Assembly: GCF_002975275.1 (NCBI RefSeq)
Contig: NZ_PCOQ01000024.1
Span: 1-64,000, forward strand
Length of the DNA: 64,000 bases
Direction: 5' to 3'
Source: Achromobacter sp. MYb9
GTDB taxonomy: Bacteria > Pseudomonadota > Gammaproteobacteria > Burkholderiales > Burkholderiaceae_B
The notes beneath the pieces were generated by a model, which saw only the letters and a program-made list of their open reading frames with translations, had not been told where the DNA came from and did no database searches. The stretch's first letter is position 1. Each line of letters starts with the position of its first letter. The position numbers were made by a program, and so were the translations under genes. Positions 1 to 6,930 of this stretch are shown here, one piece after another.

Positions 1-136
1 GCATACGGAGGGCTCGGGGGCGCGTCTTTTGGGGTTGCTCTTTTTGGCGTGAGGGGTCGGGTAATGGTACGCCTGAATGTGGGGGTTGTTGTGTCGGAGG
101 GTGTTGGGCGTGGCGGTGGCGGCGGGTTCTTGGGCC

Positions 137-300
137 GCCCGGCGTGGCGGGGGCACGGGGTGCGCGGGTCAACGATTGCGGTCCGGAGCGTTCGCTCCGG
201 ACGGCCCCTGCGTCATCCTCGTCACTGCCTTTGGCAGTTCCTTCGGATTCCCTTGGGCGCATCGACTCCCCGCGCACCCCGTGCCCCCGCCACGCCGGGC
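137..300. repeat. Perfect 32-bp inverted repeat enclosing two nested hairpins
   Basis: The arms at 137-168 and 269-300 are exact reverse complements over 32 bases. The 100-base interior holds a second perfect hairpin, GTCCGGAGCG-TT-CGCTCCGGAC (181-202), and a smaller one, ACTGCC-TTT-GGCAGT (224-238). Transcribed from either strand it would fold into one long GC-rich stem closing a branched loop. No protein gene overlaps it convincingly; open frames here read through G-rich sequence and resemble no family. I do not recognise it as a known RNA. It could be a structured RNA, a dispersed intergenic repeat or a large terminator-like element. Confidence 0.75.
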
Positions 301-399
301 TGCGGTGTCGAGAATTGGAGGTCGCTGGGGAGGGTGGGGTGCTTGGCGTGTTGTTGGCGCGCTGCGGGTGGGGGAGGAGTGTGCAGGGACGCCAAAAGC

Positions 400-421
400 G
401 GCCGCGCGGGCGGCCTTTTTT
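400..421 (+). terminator. Rho-independent terminator, no gene upstream
   Basis: GGCCGC (400-405), loop GCGG, GCGGCC (410-415), then six T. The outer flanks GCCAAAA and TTTTGGC can extend the stem. No protein gene on this strand precedes it in the window, so it ends either a gene beyond the left edge or a non-coding transcript through the 137-300 element. Confidence 0.6.
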
Positions 422-477
422 GGCATAGGGATGTGCCTGGTGGGAGGGGGGGGCGCTGGCGCGTTTTGGTGGGGCGC

Positions 478-543
478 GGTGGATAAGGGTGTGGGTAAGT
501 CGGTGGATTGGGGGTGGATAGGCGGTGGATAAGACGGGATAAC
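478..543. other. Phased array of DnaA-box-like 9-mers
   Basis: Five 9-mers resembling the reverse complement of the DnaA box (TGTGGATAA) start at 478, 490, 502, 513 and 524: GGTGGATAA, TGTGGGTAA, GGTGGATTG, GGTGGATAG and GGTGGATAA. Three match at eight or more of nine positions. The spacing of 11-12 bases puts them on one helix face. GGGATAAC follows at 536-543. The rest of 1-711 shows nothing else I can name. This could be a DnaA-binding regulatory or titration site, part of an origin, or a local G-rich tandem repeat; dnaA, dnaN, gidA and rpmH are not in the window. Confidence 0.4.
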
Positions 544-711
544 TTTTGGGGCGGCTGGCCGCATAACCTTTGGTGACGCTTGTGTCCGAGGGGGACTCGG
601 GTTTTCCCGTGGATATCTAGTACCCTGCTTCGTTGCCCGATGTTGATGCTGCGGGCTGCGACGGGGCGCCTGAAGGCGCATCCGCCCTTTCACTTCTTGC
701 TGTTTGTAGCC

Positions 712-1143
712 ATGACCCTGACGTTCAATGGGCGCGCGTTCGCCGCCCTGCTTGCCGTGACCGCGCTGTTGGCGCTGATTGCCCTGTATGGCGCGCCCTA
801 TCCGTTCTTGCGCGGATTCGTAGGAGACGTGGTGGCGGTGGGCTGGGTTTATCTGGTGTATCGGACGTTTGTCCGCGCGCGCGTGGGGGCGCTGGCCGTG
901 GCGGCGTTGCTTACGGCGTATGCGGTGGAGTTCGGGCAGTACCTGGCGCGGCAGAACGGGTGGCAGATCGAACAGCCGGTGCTGCGCGTGGTGTTTGGCA
1001 GCGTGCCGGATTGGTGGGACGTGGTGGCCTACACGGTGGGGTTCGCGGTCGTGCTGGTGTTGGCCCTTGCCAACGCGCACCGCCAGCGCAATGCCGCGTT
1101 GCGGGATGCCCGCGCGCGGGCAAGCTTGCGCGCCCGCCGCTAA
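712..1143 (+). CDS. DUF2809 family membrane protein
   Basis: A 143-residue protein resembling the DUF2809 family of small inner-membrane proteins of unknown function. It starts with a positively charged turn and a hydrophobic segment (about residues 10-28), then GDVVAVGWVYLVYRTF, typical of the family, and further membrane segments near 60-75 and 105-125. The PDWWDVVAYTVG stretch before the last helix is also family-like. The C-terminal tail is rich in Arg and Ala. The ATG at 712 was chosen because the family begins at this point; upstream in-frame ATGs at 640 and 646 would add an unrelated extension. No clear ribosome site precedes any of them. It stands alone, with no functional link to its neighbours. 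Confidence 0.72.
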   Translation: MTLTFNGRAFAALLAVTALLALIALYGAPYPFLRGFVGDVVAVGWVYLVYRTFVRARVGALAVAALLTAYAVEFGQYLARQNGWQIEQPVLRVVFGSVPDWWDVVAYTVGFAVVLVLALANAHRQRNAALRDARARASLRARR

Positions 1144-1192
1144 GCGGCGGGGTGTGTCGGCCGGGGCGTCCGCCCCGGCGTCTTCCGATGGA

Positions 1193-1405
1193 TCAAGCTT
1201 GGCAGACCGGTTCGTTGTCGTTGTGACGGACCGCGGGGGCGCTTGCGCGCAGCGGTTGCAGACGCGCATTGCGGAACGGGGCGAACAGCTCGGCCCACGA
1301 CGATGGGAACAACGGGGTGGCATGGCGCACCGCATCGCGGCGGGCGTAGTGCGTCAGCAACTGCTGGCCGATCGGGGCGTCTCCCAGGGGGTGTGGCGTA
1401 TTCAT
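1193..1405 (-). CDS. Hypothetical protein, about 70 residues
   Basis: A short gene that would encode a soluble, slightly basic protein of 70 residues (81 if the ATG at 1438 is used). No domain, signal peptide or membrane segment is visible. It contains LFPSSWAELFAPFRNARLQPL, which could form an amphipathic helix, and ends in CQA. The sequence upstream (1406-1460) is AT-richer than its surroundings, consistent with a promoter. Its composition is less skewed than the nearby out-of-frame ORFs, which favours a real gene, but I cannot exclude a spurious frame. Confidence 0.4.
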   Translation of the reverse strand: MNTPHPLGDAPIGQQLLTHYARRDAVRHATPLFPSSWAELFAPFRNARLQPLRASAPAVRHNDNEPVCQA

Positions 1406-1584
1406 GGTATTTCCGTATTGCATTGAAAGTGTATTCATTGTACTAGCGGCGGGCGGTCGCGTCCATCGTACCCCGTGCTGGCCTTGCGGCAGGTCAAGTG
1501 TTTGATCTGAAAGGGTATGGCCCTATTTATGTGGTGTGATGCCTGGCGTCTGCGGGATTGCCCTAGGCGTTCAAAACGGTAGAC

Positions 1585-1600
1585 GGTATACAATGTTCAT
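1585..1600 (+). promoter_or_regulatory. Candidate GntR/FCD operator, diiron oxidase unit
   Basis: The 16 bases GGTATACAATGTTCAT lie 54-69 bases before the start at 1654. Fifteen of them (GTATACAATGTTCAT) recur exactly before the aldehyde dehydrogenase at 6858-6872. GTATAC cores also occur at 5025 and 5183, with a related TGTAT half-site before the regulator gene. FCD-type GntR regulators commonly bind short AT-rich palindromes of this sort. Confidence 0.6.
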
Positions 1601-1653
1601 CATGCCCGGGCTAAACCAGCCTGGAATCCCTCCCCACTGGACTGGAGCGCGTC

Positions 1654-2385
1654 ATGGCAGAACTGATGAACCGAGATGAATTCCGTACCGCGTTGGAAAA
1701 CGCGATCAAGGGCAAGAGCGCCAACGCGTCGCCCTTTTCCATTGCCTGGGCCGAAGGCAAGCTCAGCCGCGAGCACCTGTCGCGGTGGGCCGAGAACCAC
1801 TATCACTACGTCGGTCCGTTCGCGGACTATCTGGGCTATCTGTATGCCCGCACGCCCGACACCTATACCGAGGCCAAGGATTTCCTGCTGGCCAATATGT
1901 ATGAAGAGGAAATTGGCGGCGACCGCCACACCGATCTGCTGATCCGCTTTGCCGAGGCCTGCGGCACCACCCGGGAAAGGGTGACCAACCCCGACAACAT
2001 GTCGCCCACCACGCGCGCGCTGCAAAGCTGGTGTTACGCCGTGGCCATGCGCGAAGACCCCATCGTGGCGGTGGCGGGCCTGGTCGTCGGGCTGGAATCG
2101 CAGGTGCCGTCCATCTATCGCAAGCAGACGCCGACGCTGCGCGACAAGTATGGCTTTACCGATGAAGAGGTGGAGTTCTTCGACCTGCACATCGTGTCGG
2201 ACGAAATCCACGGCGAACGCGGCTACCAGATCGTGCTGGAACACGCCAACACGGTCGAACTGCAGCAACGCTGCCTGAAGATCTGCGAGATCGGCGCGCA
2301 GATGCGGCTGCTGTACACCACGGCGCTTTATACCGACTACGTGCAGCATGAGATCAAGCTGCCTGAGCTCGGTCTGGCGGCCTGA
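1654..2385 (+). CDS. Haem-oxygenase-like diiron oxidase (PqqC/TenA/CADD superfamily)
   Basis: A 243-residue all-helical protein of the haem-oxygenase-like fold, the group that includes PqqC, TenA, chlamydial CADD and the diiron oxidases UndA, BesC and SznF. The putative metal ligands of the diiron branch are visible: the N..EEE.G...H motif (Asn81, Glu84-86, His92), Glu148 in VVGLESQ, and EFF..H...DEIH (His179, Asp183, His186). It is therefore probably an O2-activating non-haem diiron enzyme rather than a cofactorless PqqC or a thiaminase. It heads an apparent operon with two ferredoxins, which would supply electrons. The ATG at 1654 has a GGAG six bases upstream. The substrate is unknown. Confidence 0.72.
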   Translation: MAELMNRDEFRTALENAIKGKSANASPFSIAWAEGKLSREHLSRWAENHYHYVGPFADYLGYLYARTPDTYTEAKDFLLANMYEEEIGGDRHTDLLIRFAEACGTTRERVTNPDNMSPTTRALQSWCYAVAMREDPIVAVAGLVVGLESQVPSIYRKQTPTLRDKYGFTDEEVEFFDLHIVSDEIHGERGYQIVLEHANTVELQQRCLKICEIGAQMRLLYTTALYTDYVQHEIKLPELGLAA

Positions 2386-2456
2386 CGCGTTGCCCCACCC
2401 TATCCGGCCACGCCGCGACTGGCGCGGCCGGCCCGCAGCTCCTGGACGACAGACCC

Positions 2457-2756
2457 ATGCCTACCGTTGTATTTCATAAAGGCGGCCAGACCTACACCGA
2501 TGTGGTGAAGGACAACACCAATCTGGTGGTGCGGGCCGGCATCAAGCAGTTTCCGTATCCGCACCTGCGCTACGAGTGCGGCATGGGCAAATGCGCCAAG
2601 TGCGCGTGCCGGGTACTGGCCGGCGCCGAGCACCTGCCGCCCGTTAACTGGAAAGAGAAAAAACAGTTGGGCGACCGCGTCGACCAGGGTTATCGGCTGG
2701 CGTGCCAGCTGTGGCTCAGCAGCGACGTCGAGCTGCTCCAGGATATGGAGGCATAG
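2457..2756 (+). CDS. Plant-type 2Fe-2S ferredoxin, first of two
   Basis: A 99-residue [2Fe-2S] ferredoxin with the Cys-x4-Cys-x2-Cys pattern at Cys41, Cys46 and Cys49 and the distal ligand at Cys83 in RLACQLW. An extra Cys51 follows the third ligand, as in the second ferredoxin of this operon (Cys47). The spacing and the N-terminal ubiquitin-like beta strands fit the fer2 family. It lies 71 bases downstream of the diiron oxidase and 5 bases before the next gene. It is the natural candidate to pass electrons from the reductase at 8912 to the oxidase, although the two ferredoxins could also serve different partners. Confidence 0.85.
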   Translation: MPTVVFHKGGQTYTDVVKDNTNLVVRAGIKQFPYPHLRYECGMGKCAKCACRVLAGAEHLPPVNWKEKKQLGDRVDQGYRLACQLWLSSDVELLQDMEA

Positions 2757-2761
2757 CAGCC

Positions 2762-3088
2762 ATGGGCGCGGTATACGTGATTCTGACGACCAAACCCGGC
2801 GTGTTCCGCACCGAGGTGGGCGACGACGTCGACATCATCGAGACCTACGACTACGTGTTCTACGGGCGCGCGCTGGCGGTCTTTCGCATTGCGCGGTTGC
2901 ATGGCGACACGCGGCTCATCGTGACGGAAGAGACGCCGCCTTATGTGGTGAACCGGGTGCCGTCCAAGTTCCTGGAGGCGTTCGCCTCGGTCGAGGCGGC
3001 CCGCAAGGAACTGGCGCACCTGACGCGCTTTGGCAGCATGGAATCCACATTGACGCTGCGGGCCGGTACCGCGGCGGCGGAGCACTGA
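2762..3088 (+). CDS. Unknown 108-residue protein between two ferredoxins
   Basis: I do not recognise this family. The protein is small and soluble, has no cysteine, and looks like an alpha/beta fold: strands MGAVYVILTT, DYVFYGRALAVFRIA and RLIVTEE, then a helix EAFASVEAARKELAHLTRFG. There is no signal peptide or metal motif. It sits 5 bases after the first ferredoxin and 5 before the second, so the three are surely co-translated. The context suggests a subunit, coupling factor or docking protein of the oxidase system. The start at 2762 was chosen because the longer in-frame start at 2702 would lie inside the preceding ferredoxin gene. Confidence 0.65.
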   Translation: MGAVYVILTTKPGVFRTEVGDDVDIIETYDYVFYGRALAVFRIARLHGDTRLIVTEETPPYVVNRVPSKFLEAFASVEAARKELAHLTRFGSMESTLTLRAGTAAAEH

Positions 3089-3093
3089 CCGAC

Positions 3094-3435
3094 ATGGTCC
3101 AGATTACTTTTATTTCGAACGGCGGCAAGGTGGCGACCGCGCCCGAAAACAGCAACCTGCTGCGCGTCTCGCTGAAGGAAAAGGGCGGTATCCCGTTCAA
3201 ATGCGGGGGCGGCCTGTGCGGTACCTGCAAATGCCGCATCGAAGAAGGGCTTGAAAACACCGACGCGGTCAAGCCGAAAGAGCGCAAGCACCTGCGTCCC
3301 GAAGACTTCCAGGCCGGCTACCGCATGGCCTGCCAGACGTTCGTGAACGGCGACGTGAAAGTGTCGTGGGTGGTGCAGAACGGCAAGGGCGTGGTGGTGG
3401 GCGCGGCGTCCGACCCGGTCGAGGCCGCTACCTGA
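3094..3435 (+). CDS. Plant-type 2Fe-2S ferredoxin, second of two
   Basis: A 113-residue [2Fe-2S] ferredoxin with ligands Cys37, Cys42, Cys45 and Cys80 and an extra Cys47. It differs clearly from the first ferredoxin, with a GGGLCGTCKC cluster loop against GMGKCAKCAC, and has a C-terminal tail of about 25 residues (WVVQNGKGVVVGAA...). It closes the oxidase-ferredoxin unit and faces the convergent regulator gene 35 bases away. Two ferredoxins within one short operon suggest either a two-step electron relay or two oxygenase steps. Confidence 0.85.
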   Translation: MVQITFISNGGKVATAPENSNLLRVSLKEKGGIPFKCGGGLCGTCKCRIEEGLENTDAVKPKERKHLRPEDFQAGYRMACQTFVNGDVKVSWVVQNGKGVVVGAASDPVEAAT

Positions 3436-3469
3436 AGGCGCGGACGGCAGCGCCGCCCGCGTCGCTGCG

Positions 3470-4192
3470 TCAGTCCGCCGACCCGTGCTGTTGCGTGTCG
3501 GTATAGGCCTTGGCCGCGTTGTGCACGTGCTGGCTGGCCAGCAGTGCCGCCAGATCGCCGTTGCCGGCAATGACCGCATTCAGAATCTGCGAATGTTCGT
3601 CCCAGTTCGCCTTGGCGCGGTGCATGTTGCTGGGCGCGAACAGGAGCGCCGTGCGGTCGCGCAGCGAGCGCATCAGGTCGGTCAGCACCACGTTGCCGCC
3701 GATCGTGGCCAGCATTTCGTGAAACTGCGAATTCAGCGCCAGGAACTTGTCCAGTTGTTCGCCGCGCGCCGCTTCCGTGCCTTCGCGCAGGAAGGCCTGC
3801 AGGCGTTCGACGGTTTTCGCGTCGCGCCGCTGCGCCGCCAGTTTGGCGTTCAGGCCTTCCAGCGTGGCGCGCACTTCCACCATGTCGTAGGCCACGGCGT
3901 CCGACAGCACCGACACGGACGCGCCGCGGCGCGGTTCGATGGTGACGAGCCCCTCGGCCGCCAGCGCGCGCAGGGCTTCGCGCACCGGAATGCGCGACAC
4001 GCCCATTTCTTCGGAAAGCCGGCCTTCGACCAGGCGGTCGCCCGGCGTGAATTCGCCGCTAAGGATGCGTTCGCGCAGCTTGTCGCGGATGACGGCGAAT
4101 AACTGCGGGTGTTGCTCACCGATCTTCAGCGGAGCGGAAGACTGCGTCTCTACGGCTTGCGGGCTGACGGGCGAAGTGGTCATGGCGAGCAT
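3470..4192 (-). CDS. GntR family transcriptional regulator, FCD subfamily
   Basis: A 240-residue regulator. Residues around 30-95 form the GntR winged helix-turn-helix (LRERILSGEFTPGDRLVE, then MGVSRIPVREALRALAAEGL), followed by the all-helical FCD ligand domain with the usual acidic and histidine residues (VRATLEGLNAKLAAQR, NSQFHEML, HSQILNAV). Proteins of this class usually repress catabolic genes and release DNA on binding a small organic acid. It lies between the oxidase and transporter units, and GTATAC-like sites precede it and each unit. ATGs at 4192 and 4183 are both possible starts. It is inferred to be the local regulator of 1654-9922. Confidence 0.9.
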   Translation of the reverse strand: MLAMTTSPVSPQAVETQSSAPLKIGEQHPQLFAVIRDKLRERILSGEFTPGDRLVEGRLSEEMGVSRIPVREALRALAAEGLVTIEPRRGASVSVLSDAVAYDMVEVRATLEGLNAKLAAQRRDAKTVERLQAFLREGTEAARGEQLDKFLALNSQFHEMLATIGGNVVLTDLMRSLRDRTALLFAPSNMHRAKANWDEHSQILNAVIAGNGDLAALLASQHVHNAAKAYTDTQQHGSAD

Positions 4193-4202
4193 GTCGGATT
4201 AA

Positions 4203-4226
4203 TGGATACAGTCTCCATTGTATTAC
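4203..4226 (-). promoter_or_regulatory. Candidate autoregulatory operator of the GntR gene
   Basis: ATACA (4206-4210) and TGTAT (4219-4223) form an inverted repeat with an 8-base spacer just upstream of the regulator start. The half-sites match the ends of the GTATACAAT element seen before neighbouring units, so the regulator probably controls itself. Confidence 0.45.
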
Positions 4227-4262
4227 CGGGTGTAGCCGCGTGCCGTTGCGGAAGGCGCGGCA

Positions 4263-5006
4263 TCAGGCGCCCCAGAAGGCTTTGGCCAGCACCCCTGCCG
4301 CGCCCAGCGCGCACACCGCCAGCAGCACGCCGCGCACGGCTTGCGGCGGCAGCAAGGCGCGCAACCGGTTGGAGACCGCGAAACCGGCCAGCAGGAAGGG
4401 CGCCAGGCTAAGCGCCAGCCCGGCGTGGTAACCCGTATACCGCTTGGCCAGCGCCAGCATGGCAAGCGAGAAGATCGACCCCAGGAACAGCACCACGCCC
4501 AGGGTCGCGCGCAGCCGCGGCGGCGCCGCGTGCTGCAGCACGATGGCGATGGGCGGCGCGCCGACCGAGGTCATCGTGCCCATCAGGCCGGAGGCCACGC
4601 CCGCGCCGGATACTCGCCCCGGCGTGGCGGTGAAGCGAAGGCCCGCCACGCTAAGGGCCACGGCGGCCAGGATCAGGCAGGCGAACAGCACGCCCAACGC
4701 CTGCGGCGCAAAGCTCGCCATGGCGTAGATGGCAATCAGCGTTCCCACCACGCGTCCCGCCAGCGCGTACGACACGGCGGACCAGTCGATGAACGCGCGC
4801 TCGCGCAGCGCCGTCAAGAGCGAGATGAAGCCCCCCAGCGTCAACAGCGGCCCGGGCGCCAATTGGGGAAAGAACATCGCCGCCACCGGGGCCGCGAACA
4901 TCGCGAAGCCGATGCCGCCCACGCCTTGCGCCACCGCGGCGCCAAACACCACCAGCGCCATCGCGGCGTAGTGCCAGGCATCGGGAAACGGCAGGGCAGA
5001 CAGCAT
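4263..5006 (-). CDS. Sulfite exporter TauE/SafE family membrane protein
   Basis: A polytopic inner-membrane protein of 247 residues with about eight hydrophobic segments, beginning PFPDAWHYAAMALVVFGAAV and containing the family's GVGGIGFAMFAAPVAAMFFP and a second repeat (SVGAPPIAIVLQHAA). The family exports small anions such as sulfite, sulfoacetate or other organic acids. The start at 5006 is preferred over 5039 because a GTATAC operator lies at 5025-5030 and the extension is unlike the family. It is divergent from the large permease and adjacent to the regulator, so it probably exports a product or by-product of the cluster. Sulfite would imply a sulfonate substrate, but that is inference. 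Confidence 0.82.
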   Translation of the reverse strand: MLSALPFPDAWHYAAMALVVFGAAVAQGVGGIGFAMFAAPVAAMFFPQLAPGPLLTLGGFISLLTALRERAFIDWSAVSYALAGRVVGTLIAIYAMASFAPQALGVLFACLILAAVALSVAGLRFTATPGRVSGAGVASGLMGTMTSVGAPPIAIVLQHAAPPRLRATLGVVLFLGSIFSLAMLALAKRYTGYHAGLALSLAPFLLAGFAVSNRLRALLPPQAVRGVLLAVCALGAAGVLAKAFWGA

Positions 5007-5019
5007 GGGGGGGCGACCT

Positions 5020-5035
5020 TTTATGTATACGATAG
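5020..5035 (-). promoter_or_regulatory. Candidate GntR operator before the TauE-type gene
   Basis: TTATGTATACGATAG contains a palindromic GTATAC core at 5025-5030, 19 bases upstream of the chosen TauE start. It shares the core with the sites at 1586, 5183 and 6858. Confidence 0.5.
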
Positions 5036-5159
5036 TCAATCTATGGCGATCGACGGATTCGTCGCCATGGAAAATATCAGGGGTAAACCCTTGATATCTG
5101 GCCGTAATTCAACCATTTTTCAGAATTATCGGTTTCCCTAGGCGCTACATATTTCGATT

Positions 5160-5189
5160 GGTATAGCTTAAAACGAAATATAGTATACC
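5160..5189 (+). promoter_or_regulatory. Candidate GntR operator before the permease
   Basis: GGTATA (5160-5165) and TATACC (5184-5189) form an inverted repeat with an 18-base AT-rich spacer; the right half includes the core GTATAC (5183-5188). It lies in the divergent promoter region shared with the TauE-type gene, 42 bases before the permease start. Confidence 0.5.
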
Positions 5190-5230
5190 GAATGTGGCGA
5201 CCCAACAGCCACGTCACAAGGGGAATTCGC

Positions 5231-6763
5231 ATGCAATCCGACGTCGTGCTCAACGCTGCTCATTGGATGTACCTGCTTAGCGTTGCCGCGATCATCCTGA
5301 CGATGATCTTGCGGGCCAACGTGGTGGTGCCATCGGTGATCGGCACGTTCCTGGTGGTGCTGGCCATCACGGGCAATCCCATCAGCGCCTTGATCGGCAT
5401 TTTTTCGGCCAGCTTCGTGGCCGCCAAAGAGCTGTTCAACATCTTCCTGGTCATCACCTTCATGACGGCCTTGCTCAATGCCTTGAAGACCTTGCAGGCG
5501 GACGTGCGCATGGTGCAGCCGTTCCGGCGGGTGATGCGCGGGGGGCATTCCTCGTTCATCATCATCGCCCTCTGTACCTATGTGATTTCGCTGTTTTTCT
5601 GGCCGACGCCGGCGGTGCCGCTAGTGTCCGCCATCCTGCTGCCCGCGGCGATCGCGGCGGGTTTGCCGCCGTTGGCCGGCGCCATGGCCATCGCCATTGC
5701 CGGCCAGGGCATGGCGCTGTCGTCGGATTATGTGATTGGCGTGGCGCCCAGCATCAGCGCCAAGGCGGCAGGCGCGGCGGTCAGCGCGGCGGTGGTGGCC
5801 GACCGCGCGCTGGTGCTGTCGCTGATCACCGGCGCCGTGGCGCTGGTGGCGGCCTATCTACTGATCCGCAAGCACATCGTGCCCGCCAACCCGGCATTGC
5901 TGGACGCCTGGCAGGCCCGCGCGCAGGACGGCAGCCTGGCGCGCATCGAACAATCGGGCTCGTTCGACAAGGCCGAGCTGGCGCGCGGCACGATGGGCGC
6001 CGACCCGTCCCTGCCCCAAGGCCCCGAGCTGAGCGGCGAGGCCCGCCGCCGCGTGCACTGGTCCAAGACCTTCGCGGTGGTGACGCCGCTGGCGTTCCTG
6101 GCCGTGATCGCCGTGATGGTGGTGCCGCGGCTGTTCCCGTCGGTGCCCGCCCTGCGCGGGGGCGACGCGGCGGCGCTGGTCGGCGGCGTGGCGTTCGTGG
6201 TGATGATGCTGGTGACGCTGGCCGCCGAAGGCCCGCGCAAGATGCTGGACGTGTGCCCCGAGCACGTGACCGACGGCTTCGTCTTCGCCTTCAAGGCGAT
6301 GGGGTCCGTGCTGCCGATCGCGGGGTTCTTCTTCGTGGGCGCGAACGAGACCGCCGCCCAGATCCTGGGCGTGCCTCAGGCACAGGCGCCGGGCCTGCTG
6401 TTCGAGGTGATCTCGGCCGGTCAGCACCTGATTCCAGAAAATCATTTCCTGGTGGCGTTCGGCGTGCTGCTGGTGGGCATGATCACCGGCATCGACGGCT
6501 CGGGATTCGCTGGCTTGCCGCTGACGGGCACGCTCTCTGGCGCGCTGGGTCCGGTGGTGGGCGTGGACCCGGCGACCTTGGCCGCGGTGGGCCAGATGGG
6601 CGCGGTCTGGACGGGGGGCGGCACCCTGATCGCGTGGTCGTCGCTGATCGCGGTGGCGGGGTTCGCGCGGGTGAACGTGCTGTCGCTGGTGCGCGCCCTG
6701 CTGCTGCCCGTGCTGCTGGCGCTGTCCGTCTCCACCGTCTGCGCGGTCCTGATCTGGCGTTGA
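5231..6763 (+). CDS. Large multi-pass permease, CitMHS/ion-transporter type
   Basis: A 510-residue membrane protein with about twelve hydrophobic segments, most like the bacterial carboxylate and cation transporters of the ion-transporter superfamily. The N-terminal half holds GIFSASFVAAKELFNIFLVITF and the gene-typical AIAIAGQGMALSSDYVIGVAPS; a hydrophilic loop (about 218-285) separates it from the second half, which includes GMITGIDGSGFAGLPLTG. The start at 5231 follows an AAGGGGA ribosome site; the upstream ATG at 5192 lies next to the operator. It is probably the uptake system for the cluster's substrate. The exact ligand cannot be read from the sequence. A GC-rich terminator follows. Confidence 0.72.
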   Translation: MQSDVVLNAAHWMYLLSVAAIILTMILRANVVVPSVIGTFLVVLAITGNPISALIGIFSASFVAAKELFNIFLVITFMTALLNALKTLQADVRMVQPFRRVMRGGHSSFIIIALCTYVISLFFWPTPAVPLVSAILLPAAIAAGLPPLAGAMAIAIAGQGMALSSDYVIGVAPSISAKAAGAAVSAAVVADRALVLSLITGAVALVAAYLLIRKHIVPANPALLDAWQARAQDGSLARIEQSGSFDKAELARGTMGADPSLPQGPELSGEARRRVHWSKTFAVVTPLAFLAVIAVMVVPRLFPSVPALRGGDAAALVGGVAFVVMMLVTLAAEGPRKMLDVCPEHVTDGFVFAFKAMGSVLPIAGFFFVGANETAAQILGVPQAQAPGLLFEVISAGQHLIPENHFLVAFGVLLVGMITGIDGSGFAGLPLTGTLSGALGPVVGVDPATLAAVGQMGAVWTGGGTLIAWSSLIAVAGFARVNVLSLVRALLLPVLLALSVSTVCAVLIWR

Positions 6764-6786
6764 TCCCTGGCTCGGCACGTGGCGCG

Positions 6787-6811
6787 AAAGGGGCCCTGCG
6801 GGGCCCTTTTT
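6787..6811 (+). terminator. Rho-independent terminator after the permease
   Basis: GGGCCC (6791-6796), loop TGCG, GGGCCC (6801-6806), TTTTT, with AAAG before the stem. It lies 24 bases after the permease stop and separates it from the aldehyde dehydrogenase unit, which has its own operator. Confidence 0.8.
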
Positions 6812-6856
6812 CACGGCCCGTGCTGGGGTTTCCACGTATTATGGCTTATAGATTAA

Positions 6857-6872
6857 AGTATACAATGTTCAT
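6857..6872 (+). promoter_or_regulatory. Candidate GntR operator before the aldehyde dehydrogenase
   Basis: AGTATACAATGTTCAT shares 15 consecutive bases with the site at 1586-1600 and lies 59-74 bases before the GTG start at 6931. The conservation between two separated promoters is the strongest evidence that the two units share one regulator. Confidence 0.65.
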
Positions 6873-6930
6873 AAGTCACCCCAGACGACCGATTTCCGGC
6901 CATTCCCGTACAGGTAAAGGAAGCGCTTCC

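Noticed and set aside
478..543. Chromosomal replication origin
   Set aside because: DnaA-like boxes alone are not enough; there is no AT-rich unwinding region and no dnaA, dnaN, gidA or rpmH nearby. Kept only as a DnaA-like array.
169..1335. 388-residue minus-strand frame over the left region
   Set aside because: It runs through the inverted repeat and the DUF2809 gene and resembles no protein; Arg/Pro/His-rich.
5043..5068. ATGGCGA/TCGCCAT inverted repeat in the divergent promoter of the permease and exporter
   Set aside because: Arms are only seven bases and unlike the GTATAC sites; too weak to claim a second operator.
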